A program made the translations under genes and the position numbers. From Paralvinella palmiformis (Eukaryota; Annelida; Polychaeta; Terebellida; Alvinellidae): 64,000 nucleotides of DNA. Position 1 is the stretch's first letter; each line of letters begins with the position of its first letter. Positions 13,601-28,162 of this stretch are shown here, in pieces. A model generated the notes under the pieces. The model was not told the DNA's origin and made no database searches. It was given only the letters and a program-made list of their open reading frames with translations. Location of the stretch: NCBI GenBank assembly GCA_025642065.1, contig JAODUP010000511.1, forward strand, positions 62,001 to 126,000. Reading direction: 5' to 3'.

Positions 13601-16600
13601 ATAAGATTTATATTTCTGCACAGCACAAAAGAGACAATTCCAGCAAATGACAAATATCAGGCAGTAAAAAAAATTCTGACAGTATGTCAAAATTATCATA
13701 AAATATAAGACCTCATCTCACAATTCTGATGTTTATTTATTGTAATTATGAACAATATTTCAGTACATAATGTACATGGGCAAGCATGTATCAATTTAAA
13801 TACCATTTTGCATACACTACCTTTAGTTGAGGATGCTAAAATACCAGCATTTGAGCTTATGGCTGACCTTCTCTTGATACTCGGGACAATGTAAGTATAT
13901 TAACAAACCTTGGGTTTCTTGTAAAACCCGGACAGGTACCAACGGACTACCTTCTTCATCCTTGTGTATGGATCATCTTCTATAACAGCTCTGAAAAAAT
14001 CACATGATCTAATGATGTATTGGCCAACTGATGCATTTGTATACCATCAATGTATTGTTTATTTCTAGGTATATGAGGATTCACTCTGCTGCCATGTCAT
14101 TGCTACTTTAATCATTGATTTTCTTGTGTCTATTTGTGTACCGATGCATGCAACATTGGATTGTAAATAAGTGAAAAATGGTCTGAGATCTAACTTACAG
14201 TTTATAAGAGATCTAACTGACAGTTTTTAAGAGATCTAACTGACAGTTTATAAGAGATCTAACTGACAGTTTATAAGAGATCTAAGTGACAGTTTATAAG
14301 ATCTAAGTGACAGTTTATAAGATATCTAAGTGACAGTTTATAAGATATCTAAGTGACAGTTTATAAGAGATCTAAGTGACAGTTTATAAGAGATCTAAGT
14401 GACAGTTTATAAGAGATCTAACTGACAGTTTATAAGAGATCTAAGTGATAGTTTATAAGAGATCTAAGTGACAGTTCATAAGAGATCAAAGTTACAGTTA
14501 ATAAGAGATCAAAGTCACAGTTCATAAGAGATCTAAGTCACAGTTTATAAGAGATCTAAGTCACAGTTTATAAGCACAAGTCACTTCATTAATACTTACT
14601 CTGACAGTAAATCTGCATGATAGTAATAGTCAGCAAATTTATCCAACAGCGACCTTGGTTCAAGAATGAAGGTAGGAAGGACGACCTTGGAGAGGTCCAT
14701 GCCGGGACGAACTTGTTTCACGAGTGACCAAATCAAAGATTTGTTCTCATCAGCAACCTCCTCAGTTTGACATGCATCTCCTTGCTAGAAGGGGAAACAT
14801 TCGCGTAAAAGTTATATAAACCACAAAAATAACGAAATGCTCGCTTTTAACACCCACTTTCCTACTGAAATTTGATTCATTAATGCTGACATGTTTAGAA
14901 CCAAACAACTTCCTCAGCCTGGATCACTAACACATAAAAGTGTGACTTCTGATAGCTTTGATGTCAAAATTGCAAGCGTACACACTGACCTGACCCAGTT
15001 CCTCATGAGTATTCTCGACATATGGTGTTTCTATTGGCACTTGATCTATGTCGCACACCTTCTCTTCTTCTTCTGTAACCTCACTTTCGGTTTCCTCCTT
15101 CTCTTCTTCTTTGTCGGTTTTTTCATCTTCCAGATCTGCAATCAACTGACGTAATTCAGTCACAACATCAATGAACCACAGCTACTGAGAATCAGCATTA
15201 CTCATTAACACAAACATGCTATTCAATATTAATTTAAAATCATCTCATGCAAGATACAAACTAACAGGGAATAAACACAACTGATCAAAACACAGTTATG
15301 TAATTTTAATAATAGCCAACACATAAACAAACAAACACAAATGTTAGGCTGATTCAGTTTTAAGTAAAATAAATGTTATCAGACAGATATTTACCTAAAA
15401 GCCAACTCAAAACAGTAATTCTGATGTTGAAAGAGAACATTTGCTTGTTTCTATTTGGATTCATTCAGTATATATGAAAAGGCACCCCTTCCATTTTTGA
15501 CCAAACAAATTAATTTAGTAATTGTTTACCTGAGCTTACATCATTAGTTTGTTTATAGATTCTTCAAGTTTAAAAGTTTTCCGTAGGTCCCTTCCAATAA
15601 GCTGAGGTCGTATTTTAGGCCTAAATAAATATCATGATTTATGGTAGTCCCGTCCATTAAGCCGACCTAAAAAGTCTTAACTTTTCCCTGTAGTATTTTA
15701 GGTGATGAATGCGGGAAATTCCCCCCCCCCCCAAAAAAAAAAAAACCCATCTTCAGGCATCTCACTTGTGAGCCAGAAAGTGAACCATCGAAACACATTC
15801 TCCCGATCACTGAATTTCTTGACATTAAGCTGACCTAAAAAATAAGGGAACTAATATTGACTCAAAGAATCGGCTTATTGGCTGGGACCTACAGTATTTT
15901 TTAATTTGGGAACACCAACTTGATTGGGACACTGCTCCAAATGACTAATAAGTTCATTTACCAAACCCTCTGAAGTGTTTCTCGCAGTCGCTCTCATTCA
16001 TTTGTTGTCTGAGGGGTGATAAGAATGTGGTGCCACCCGGTGTTGGTGAAGTTTGATCTAGCAACGGGACATCCCTGGAGTCTTTGGTCATTGTACGCAT
16101 GAGAAGACTTGAGCAGCGCAGAGCAAGCTCCAAAGCATCCATCCAACATTTGCCTAATATGATGAGGAAGCAAGAATTTACACTGAATAATACAAAATAG
16201 GAAGTATAAGGCTGATTTTTATCTAGACAGATAATCATTAGCAGTCAGTTGTAAATTGATCTCAATCCATTTATATACAAACATGTATATCAATGCAGAT
16301 ATAACTGACAGACAGAAATCACACACACTCACACATACACACGACAGAAAGAGCGGCAAAGGGTATATAACTGGTTGTTAATGAAACACCTCCAACATAT
16401 GTGGGTGAGACCAGACACAGTTCCAAAACATATAATACTCCATTAATTGGAAATTACGTTTCTTACCAGCAGCTTCAGATGGTGCACGGAAGATCACATA
16501 AGAGTATGGCAGAGGCTGTGTTATGGCACCAAGGTTTTCACCTTTGGGACCCTGATAAACAATTTTAAAAAAACAGAATGATTTAGAACATGGACTATCC

Positions 16601-18919
16601 AAGTAAGCAAAGTATATAGATTTCACTTTATAGACTACAATTTAGAATGTGCCATGGGACACATTTGAAAATAGTACCTTAACATATTTTGCTTGTGTTC
16701 TAACTGTCTAAACTGACTTGTTATATTCACTTGAATCATACCGACTTCTAATATTGTGCGTTAGGTAGATTTCTTTATTGCATATATCCCTCCTCATGAT
16801 CAACCCGATTACAACCTTTCACAACTCTGAGCTAACACTTGACATTTTGAAATAAAAAGGATAATTTAACTGTGGTTTGGAGGATTAAATTCCACTTCCG
16901 GTGTAAATACCATTAACTGTATGCTGAGACTATATGACCAGCCCCACATATGATAATAACAATATTAACATCCTATATTGACATACATATTGACATACTG
17001 TGGTAACATCGACATTGACATCCAGTGGTAATAATAATTTATATCAGGCTGACAACATACCTTAGTGGCCCAAACAGACTGATCCAGTGGATGAAACAGC
17101 TTGAAACAAAAGCCATCTTTTTTAGACGGTCTCTCTATCAGCTCACAAGTGTTAAGTAACATGGTGCCTACCCAGTGACCTGACTGAAAACGATAAAATA
17201 CATATAGAATTAAATTTTTACTTCTCTTGAGTAAATAATATTCTCTTCGTGTTTACACTTAGAAGTGAATATCGCCTAAAATAAATAATTTGACAAAAAA
17301 CCCTCGTAATAAAACAGAATCCTTCAGCAGAACTAGGCCTTACTCTAGGATCAAAATGTTACTCATCCAAAGACCCTCTCCCTCGTGGAAACTTGAGCCT
17401 CCTGATACACCAACTGCAACTGTTTGATACTACAATACCATAAAATTGTACCCTCTCGTATTCCACAAAAACTTAATTCTCCTTGATGTTCACAGGACCC
17501 CCCCCCCATTGGAGAACCACAATATCTACAAATGCATTTTCTTTGAAACTCACAAAACATCCAAATATTATATATAATGTTTAATCTATTTAGGCACACA
17601 ATGACTAGAGAAGCTACCAAGTGTTTCTAGAGGAATGTTAATAACGTTCATACGGCTGAAGTTAGCCATTTGTTTGCAGCAACATTTATACCGACATTCA
17701 TCATTTGCCGATTTGCTCTTTATAACAGTGATAGAATGGTGATGATCAGCAGCCAAGTTTGTTTAGTGGAAACTGGTTAGATAAAACTTATTTTCTCGAA
17801 TGACATACTAAATTTGTGGCACACTAGTGGTTATGCCATCTCCAGTTGACTTTTAGGAATGAATAAATATGAAAGCTCATTGTTGATGATGTAACTGAAG
17901 AGAAGGTCATTCTGCAGGGTCTGGGTTGTTGTGGCAGTGAGCTATCAGTGTCATATATTGTAATCTATTTCCCCTGAAGCCATCATCATCTTCTATCTCA
18001 TGCAATTTCTACTTCTAGGCCTAGTTGGCTGATGCTGTGTGTATATCTCTGGGGATGGGGATCGCTCCCATAACATTGAAGAAATATCAGTGAAGAGGTA
18101 AATAATTTTTTTTAGTGATTGTATTATTTAATATAACCCCACCTGTAACCATATACCAGATTTATTACGATTAACATCTCTAACTAAATAATGTGTGTAA
18201 TTATTGTTTGAAGTACTCAACATTAACATGTATGAGACACCCCCTCCCTATAGGAAATAACTAAACACCAGTATTGCGTATGGATTTGGTTAATGATGGT
18301 TCCATTTAGGTACAGACTGGCTGCTATTCTAGCAACTGAAGCCATATACAGAGTAGCTATGTTCCAATCACCTTGTAGTGGGAAATGTGTGTCTGAAGAT
18401 GATGATGATTGATGTTTTACAGCCACTTTTGTGCACAAGGTAGGCTAAATGGGCCGAGCGACCTCCAAAGGTAATGAGACGAAGTGAAAGACGAAACAAC
18501 CTTCAGATATGCCCACGCCGGGATTCGAACATGGGTGGTAGTGATCTGTGGTCCAACACGCTACCGCTAGATCATGGAGGCGCCCCAAATGTGTGTCTGA
18601 AAAATGCTCAGACATCAACAATAATTCCAAACATTCTAAACACAGGGTTGGTTTATTTACTATTCTACAAACTGTGACGATAGACTACGGCCAAATAAAA
18701 CTGTCAGCAAAACAAAGGGAAAAATGTATGACAAGTAAATACTATAACAAACATATTAAATGATTGTCTGAAAAAAGTTTATGCCAATAAACTGATTATT
18801 ATGAAAAGGTTAGTTATAATATTTAGGTGTGTGATGTAAAAATATTAAATCTCTCACAATATGAATTTAATGGTTCAGTTCCAGTTTAATTCATTAATTG
18901 TCTTAAGGTAAATATAAGC

Positions 18920-18956
<37 letters not shown>

Positions 18957-21900
18957 TTATTTTTTAAGACTACATTCTAACTTTCAATAAATGAAAATTA
19001 AAGTGAACTAGTATTTGGTACAATACGAAATTTAGTTCCTTCAAATAAAATGCTGAGACTACCCAATAACACTAACAGCTCCAATTCTGTGAATGTTTGT
19101 GGAACTGAGACCCAATGAAATTAGTGCAAAGTGGGGTTTTATTTGGCAGGTATAAATCATCTGTGATTTCCATATTTGTTAGATGTATTGTAATTAATAG
19201 AAAATATTGCTTGATGAAAGCGTTTGTAATTTGTTCCATCTTAATGTGCAAGGGATATTTAAACAACAAATCTAGCTATCATCTAGAAAGCTGTTTGTCC
19301 CAGTAGGTGAGATGCCATTTGTATTTTTATATGTACACTAAACATTGGATAAATGTGTATGATGATGATGATGTTTTACAGCCATTTTTGTGTGCAAGGT
19401 AGGCTAAATGGGCATAATGTTTGACAGAACCACCGATTCCATCAATAGAACCCTTTCCATGTGAAATTCCAAAAACGTTCCACAGAATCTTGATCCTGTG
19501 GTTCTCCTTGAACACAAGGAGTGATGCTGAAATGTAGTGGTTTTTTAACTGTGAAGATGGTCCATCAGACCAGATCGAGACACTCTTAACAGTTGCTGGT
19601 ATATCTTCAAGCAACCGGCTTACATACGCCACAAGTGTCTCCTTCGAATGGGTCGGGTTATCTACAACCTTTGAGTGCAGTTTGCCAGAGTGACAAAGTG
19701 CAGCAGTAAACAGACTAATTTGGTGATGTTTCCAATGAGCACTTTGTGTTTCGTCTTGGTAAACACAGGTATAGTTTTGAGTAGTCAACTTGCAGGAGAG
19801 CCTTTGAAGCATCAAAATCAGATGATGTAGCAGCTTCAATTTATTTGAAGTACTTGGCTGCTTGCTGTTGCTTTATATACCAGAGTACCAAGAACAACCA
19901 ATAATCAACTTTTTTGGTCTGATTAAGAATCGTGACTGACGTTACACATTTTGGACCCTTAACATTTCTTACAAATACAACTGGGAGGGTCTTGCTGATA
20001 ATTAATCTATTGCTCCTTGTATCTAGTAGAAGAAAACTGAAAGGCAGTTTAAAATTTCAAGATAAATTTTTACAGCACCAAAAATTGTTGTTTTTGTGAT
20101 GTTACATATTTGATGTATACATTATTGGTAACATTTTATGAGAAAAGTTCAAGGATCTGTTTCTTATGGTTTGGGATATCATTAGATGAAGCTTTTAATC
20201 TTTTAATCAATCATAAATATCTTCAATTTGTCTTCATACCTATTATGTAGGCAGGTGGGAAATCCTTTTAATATTGTAACATTTTATGCCTTTTTAGTCG
20301 TATGATATTCTGTTGCTCAAACAAATAGTTCCAAGCAATTATATAAACTAAATTCTGTGAATCCACGATGTTCAACACTTTAGCAAACAATCTCAATTGT
20401 GTTTTCTTTCAATATTATTACTTTCTATTTTATTCCTGTGTCTTTCTTGTGATGGAATTGCTCCAAAGCCAATTATCTCACAGTTATAACCAACTGTTCT
20501 ATGTCAGCCACATCATGTTCACATACTAACCTTCTGTTTATTGCTTTTGTACAACACCAGCAAACCAGGTTTCAGAACACACCATAATTTCGTCCAACTT
20601 TTTAGCGTACCACGGACCTTCAACCAGTCAGCCATTACTATGACTGACGGATCTTTCAGCGTACTGAGCAGTTCTTTAGCTGCCCTCTTCTTCTCCCTAC
20701 GATAGTGCTTTTTCTGAACCTGCAATAAGCAGACATAAGATAGCCAACTTGTGATCATATTGTCAGTGATAAAACATCTGTCATACAGTGATTGTATTTG
20801 GTCAAAATGCCATTCCTGATCATTTTAGGTTTAAAAGATATTATACTGAACATAAAACATGATTGCCAGAGATGAGGTACACATCATTCAGCGTACACAT
20901 CGGCTGGATTCAGAACAGAATTGTCATGTTAAAAGAGACCAACTTGTTATCATGTAGAGAAGACAGTAAGTAATACCACACCTTAAGTGATTCCCTTTTA
21001 GAGAGCTTGTATGGGCCAGTCTGTCCCGATTTCTCTGACACTGGGCTGTTATAGAGCTTGCCTTCAGACTGAAATATTACAATGTTGCTGCCGTAAATAT
21101 ACTGGACTTAAATACACATACAGAAAAATTATACAACAGTCTCTGAGATTATTATCGTGCTAATATAAGACTAGTACTTTGGGAACAAGAAACAATTTCT
21201 TTTTGATCAGACTTCATGATTAATTAAATGGTGATTAAATAGTGTCTTTCAGCTGCTCAACGGGCTCAATAAAACAACAGCCATAAATATGATAGTGAAT
21301 CTAACGAAGCTTAATAACAAACAAATGTAAATTGCATTTACAAGGTGCTGCTCCATGGGTTTGTCGCAAACATTGAAGCATGGTAAATATCGGTTAAAAG
21401 TCTACACAGTTTGTTAACATTCTCTCTTGGAAACTTAGAGAACAGAACAAGAAAATTAAAATATTCAAGCCTAGATAGAAAATACCGTAGCAATTAAAAG
21501 TTTTTGAAAATCAAGTAATTCAGAAAATTAAAAAAACAAAACTAACGTGAGCTATTTTGTGGGAAGCATTACTTTTAGGCAAGAATCGAGTAATTCATTG
21601 ATAAATTACAAAACAAATGTAAACAGCAGAGAAAGAGAGAGAAAAAGAAAGAGAGATACTGAAGCAGTATTAGTATGTTTAGATGATAACATTCTTACTT
21701 GTTTGGAGTCATAACGTCATATATTATAGAGTTTTATACTTTCAGAAAATCATACCATGTTATTATTATGCTTATCGTCATGACAAAACAGTACTCTAGT
21801 ATCATGTTTTGTTTCAGAAGTCATGCATTCTTTACTCGATAAAACACAGCAAAATTCAAATAATATATTATTCTTATTATTGATGACAAATCCATCCATT

Positions 21901-22853
21901 AACTGTTCTCTACTTCGTGGAGTTACTAATATAATATTGTGATGCCATCATAAGGACAAAGTAACTTCACAATAATAATGTAACTACATTACGCAACAAA
22001 TAACCCATTAACATAGACCATTATACGATGGTGAAACGTGGAGCTCTAGTCATTGGAGTACACAGCTAATGGGTTGGTCTGAAGCATGTGAAATGGATAC
22101 CTAGTGCTAACAGGCTATTACTTAACGATGTCATTCATATCCCGGAAGAAGGTCATGTTTCACAGTAACTGAATCATCCACGGCTTGGGATGTGTGATCA
22201 AGTGTCAGAACCAATATAAATTACAGCAAACAGAGAAGAAACCATTGTCACAATGTAAACAAGCAAGATAAATAATTGTGTGTGTGTGTGTCTCTGAGTG
22301 TGTGTGTGTGTGTATATGACAGGGTATCAAGGCTCAGTTAAACAAGAACAAATAAAAGGAAAAAGCTCTGGAGTGAAAGGATTAACATAGAAAACACCTT
22401 GTCTTTCTTCAGCCATCGCGGCAAAGGTAGCTACATTAAGGGAAAAACAACAACGAGACACCAATGAGAAAGCCTTCACGCACACGCATCAATTCTGGAA
22501 CACAGCTGTTGATATAAAGAACACTGCAGCCCTCCAGATCATAGGAACAAATCCCACTGTTTCCTGTCTATTGGGGATATTTAATCTTTCAATAAAAGGC
22601 TTCAGGCTGATCAATTAATTTACCTGGGGAATTGACCTCTCAGGTGTGATAGTAAACAACACACACAAACACACGCTAAGAGAGAGAGAGAGAGAGAGAG
22701 AGAGACCACAATTTATTTTTATGAAACATCTCCAACAGACTCTTGAATAAATTGAGTTCACGTAATACTTAAGAGTTCACTCTTTTCATTAAAAAAACTA
22801 ACACAATTTTAACTGCATAAACTTGACACACCTCTGACAAAATATATTAGTTA

Positions 22854-22889
<36 letters not shown>

Positions 22890-24689
22890 ATTTCAAGTCC
22901 ATTCTAGCTAAATATTCAATGTATCACCATCAGTGTACTTACGACATAATCACACATAGTTAGTTTGTATATCTGATTATCACATTGAAACTTTAACTAT
23001 GATCCATCCATTTATCCAACATCTCAATGTACATGTTTCTTTTTTGGCTGAGCATAATTCACCGAAGCTGTCTTTTGTATTCATTCACAGTTCACCATTC
23101 CTGATGCATGATTGCCACCAGGACCATTCAATTGCTTGTTTTTACAGTAAATAGGATTACCATGATGGCACCCTATGGATACAGTGGCTGCTCATCCCAT
23201 CTGCTGCAAAATGATGGACTCATAACTGTTCCAGTGGTATGGCATACCACTGGATTAGAAATTGTAAATTTTGGCCTTAAACATTGTCCATTTAGAATTT
23301 CTGTATTTATTAAATTTTGAAGTGGCAGGTTTCTTGTAGTTGGTGGTGTAATACAACCGTATTCACCAGATCATCCGGTTAGATACAACTGAAGATACTC
23401 ATCTCTCAGCTCAAACCCAAACCCTATTATTTATGGTGCCATCCAACAGTGAACGTCACATGTGGCCAAATATCAATACAACTGCATACATTAAAATGAC
23501 ACGTAAACATTGGATGTCCAACAGCTTGATTAATTTAATTTGCAGTTTTATTCATCCACAACCTGCTATAGATTCATTTTTATTCTTGCCAATTTGTGTC
23601 GTACAGGCTGATTTAAATCGGTAGCAAACTCTAATACCTTACCACATATCAGAAGGACACACAGATTAATGCTTCCACTAAGTGACTGCTTAAGCCAAGT
23701 GCAGGTACGTATACCAATGTCATTAAACTGAAGTTTATATTCAGAACACTTCCTAATACCATTCCCATGACTTTCATTACTTTTCCAAACCAAATGTTCA
23801 ACTATGTGATACACCAATGGGTGTTGTGTTTTATATTTAGCCCAATTGTGCTGGCTCCAGTTTTGATGTAACACTTCTGATCCAGAACATTAGTAATCAG
23901 TTTGAAACTGACAGCCATTTAAACTATAACCAGTTGTGCCTATGTCATACCTGGAAGAAAAACAAAGAACACGGAAAAACTACACACATAATAGTAATCT
24001 ATTGTTAGAAGGTCAAAAACTGATTGTGGCTTGGCTGTTTACACAATGCAAGTTCTAATTACAACCTAAATGCTGGTTCTGAAAACAAATCAGCCTGTAT
24101 TCAGAAAAGATAAATGGTCATTTTTTCAGTCCAATTAAATAAATGGAGCAATTAGGGGATAAGAGATCTTCACCAATTTAGACACCACTCTAATTTTCAA
24201 TTTCTTTTGGTTTGGACAAGTTACACACACACACACACAACACCAGACAGTCATTAAGTGATGGTGAACTCAGCATCAGAGCCTGGACTGAGTACTCTCT
24301 GTCATCCTGTGAGTAACATTAGCGAACATTTCATATACTGTTAGTGTTAGTGAAAGATACAGAAGAAAAATTAGTGGATGGCATCAGTGTTTTATCAACA
24401 CACACTATTACGGTTATTACTCACACACACACACACTTCTATCCTAATATTTAGTCTTTAGCTATTCTGTAACAGCTGTATTTCTGTCTTCTGACATATG
24501 CAGAATGTGTTTGTGTGTGCGTGTGATGTGGACACATCACACACATAGATATGCACACATCACACACATAGATCTGCACACATCTATCTATATGTCTGGA
24601 TGGCCGTAAAGACAATGTCAGTTATTGTTAATAATCAAGTACAGAGAAAACACAAATTGTCCAATGGCATGGAATGTAGTACACTATCT

Positions 24690-24720
<31 letters not shown>

Positions 24721-27700
24721 CAACAACTAAGCATTGATCTATATACAAGAGACGAACAGCATACATTACCAACTCTTACTGGTACCAACCTTATTCATTT
24801 CTACTGAACGAAACAACAAATTGAAACAGACTCAGTGAATGGTACAATATCAACAATTAAACAAATCTAACACTTCACACAAAAATGCTCTTTATCAGAG
24901 ACAAGACCATTTAATAACAAAAAAAAAAACCTATAAAAATGGACGCCACTAGAGAGAGGAACACAACAACAATGACGCAATAACAGTTCTGTGGATACAC
25001 TGAACGGATAATGACGAATTCATCCTATCCCATTCCAAGACATCGCGTCCAAATAGAAGACGTTTACGATGTACGTACCTTACTGCGTTGACAGCTAAAG
25101 CTGTGCGATATGTCGGTGGCAGCCGACGATGACAGTCCCAGTAAGCCATCTTCTTCAACAGCAACGCTCGTACCTGGAATATGAGTAGATTGTGTTATAA
25201 ATGTGTGGTAAAAACGCAGCACTTCAACTAGTTGCCTGGGAAGTTTTCATTGCTGTTGTGGTCCAATCTGGTACAACATAGATCTAAAATTACAGACTGA
25301 AATCCAATCATACCTGTCTTTAAATTGGCATACCTTCTTAAAACCATCACTTTATTAAACGGCCAAAGATCAGTGAAATAAACGAATAGCTTTCCAACAT
25401 TTTAATGACAACATAAGTCTGAACTGAACTGAGAACAAGGCTGAGCTATCAGATTGTTAGCTAGAAATTTCTGGCAACACATTGGCTAAAGCACATATTA
25501 TTAACAAGAAGGTTAGAGTATTAAGGATCATATGTGTAGTGATATAATTGCAGGCAGGTGGCATTATTTTAAATGTGAAACTGGAAAACTATTAATCAAC
25601 AATTACCAGTCTCTGTACTATTAATTTACACCTTTAGCTAGCTAAACTCTCATTAGCTCACTACACCTTTACCTCTCAGATGCTAAAACATAATTACTAC
25701 AAGTGAATGAGTGATTGGATGGGTGAGTGAGTGACTGAGAGACCAAGTATTTTGATTAGCATCAGTGCTTTTCATGCCTCAGGGACATATGGCTTTTCCA
25801 ATTGCGGAATTGCTTATTTAAAAAAAAGGAAATGGAATTGATAAATTTGGGAACTGGAATTGAAGTTTCCTACAAACAAATTAAATCCACAAAGTTTTTA
25901 ATTCACAAATATTTCTTCCATGACATAAACTACTCGGAGTAGGTATTCCAAGTAGGTACTCGGGAGTACCTACTCATTGTAAAAAGTGGAATTGGAATTG
26001 ATAAATTTGATGATGAATTGGAATTGACCAATCGGAATTGACCCCATCTCTGTTTCAGACTAAGCATTTCCCTAATCCTGCACTTTCAGGAAAGGATAAT
26101 TGTTCTAATGATAAGGTGGCAACCCAAGAACCAGTTTAATTGTTTCTATGATCATTTAGAGCATGTGTTGATCAGTATTTTTTATTATTCCAGGAAACTG
26201 ACAAACTTGCTGCTAAAGCCTTCATACACTAAACCATTATTAATTAGCATAATCAGGCCTTTACTATCTGGATGCTAACCCCCCCCCCACTTCTCAGCTT
26301 TATCATCATTTCCAAAAATATCATACTAGGCTTTCATCTAAACTATCATCAGTCATCTAAACTATCATCAGTCATCAACACTATAATAATAATAATAAAC
26401 TTCTACATTTCCAATAACCTTGAAGAGAATCGATCTCAGTGGCGCACCTAGTACAGAAGTTAAGCAATCTCATAGTCAAGGTAAAATGCATAATTCGTCA
26501 AGAAATGATTGGATGCAGTGAAAACTTATGAGGGATAAGCAAGTCTGAAAAGATGAGTTTTCAGATAATGACAGAAAGAAACTATGATATTTGATGACTT
26601 AAATTTGTTCATGGAGTTAGTTCCAAAGAGAAACATGAGTCCCAACATGAGTTTTAACCCTGGGAACATACAGCAAGTGAAAACTAGATGAAAGCAGCTC
26701 TCTGTGCTTGGCTGATATAGATAGCATGGAAAATAGATATGAAGGTTCTCCGGAAGAAAGAATTTGATAAACAATAGTACAGAGTTTGAAAATGATGCAA
26801 GATTGAACAGGAGCCAATGAAGTGATTTCAGGAGTGGCACAGAATGAAAAAAAAAACAAGTTTTGCAATATCCTTAGATATGATGCTACATGGAAGAGAG
26901 TTCCAGTAATCAAGCTTGTAACAAGTAATGAATGCTGTAATGAATGTTTTGGGGATGGAAAGAGAAATAATAGCGAAATATTTCTGAAATATAAATTACT
27001 ATCAAATGTAACTCGGAGATTACGTACAATATGTGACGGTGTGATGCTGTGATGAAGGATGGGCATAGGGAAGAAACGAGTAAGTTTGCTGCATTGTCTG
27101 GATGTGCCTATAATAATGAAATCTGTTTTGTCTGCATTGAGCCTAAATCTATTATTTGTCATCCAGCCAGATACATCATTGAGACAGTCACCTAGCTGTG
27201 TAAGAAATGTAAACATTGCTGTTTTATGCACAAGGTAGGCTAAATGGGGCGAGCGACCTTCAAAGGTAATGAGGTGAAATAAAAAATGACACACCCAATA
27301 ATTAGCCTGACCGGGGTTTGAACCCAGGTGCTATAGATCTGTGGCCAACCGCATTACAAGTTATGAAACGGAGGTGCCCACTAGCTGTGTAAGAGAAAGA
27401 TCTGTGTCTGCTGTAGATATAGATGTGTATACTTAGACGTCATCTACATATAAATGATGGTCTAATTTGTAGGTGTGAATAAAAGAGCTTAGTGGTGTAG
27501 TGTACAAAGTAAACAGCAGTGGTCCATTAGAACAGAGCCTTGGGGAATAATACATAACGTGGGAACTGCCTCTGAAAAACAGTTTCTTATTTTTATTGAT
27601 TGAGAGCCATTCGTTAAGAATGAGCAGATTCAAATGTATGCCATAACAATCAGAGGGGATCCTGAAGAAGAGAATAATAGATCGGGTTAAAAGTTGTGAA

Positions 27701-28115
27701 TAAATCTAATAGTGTTAGTGTTGTGAATTTGTTTGCAAGTAGACTGAAAAATATTAGCCATGTGATTACAGTGATTAACTGTCATCAAAACTGTTACCTG
27801 TCATCTGAACCATTACCTGTCATCTAAACTATCATATGTCAGGTATGGCTTCATAAATTAATTATTACGCAAAAATACCGAGGAAAAAAACACACACAAA
27901 ACAAAATGGCTACACTGAATGTAATAAATGCAAATGATCTAAATGATCATCAAGTTGATCATAAAAATGATAAAGATGGCAATAGATCAAGTTGCTAGTT
28001 TCAACAGCAGCAACATTCACAACAATAAACCATAGCAAATGGCAAGTCCAATCGACAAAACCTCCATTCCAAAAATTATTAGTCATTTGAATTTTGACTA
28101 CTGTAACCCACCATC

Positions 28116-28162
<47 letters not shown>

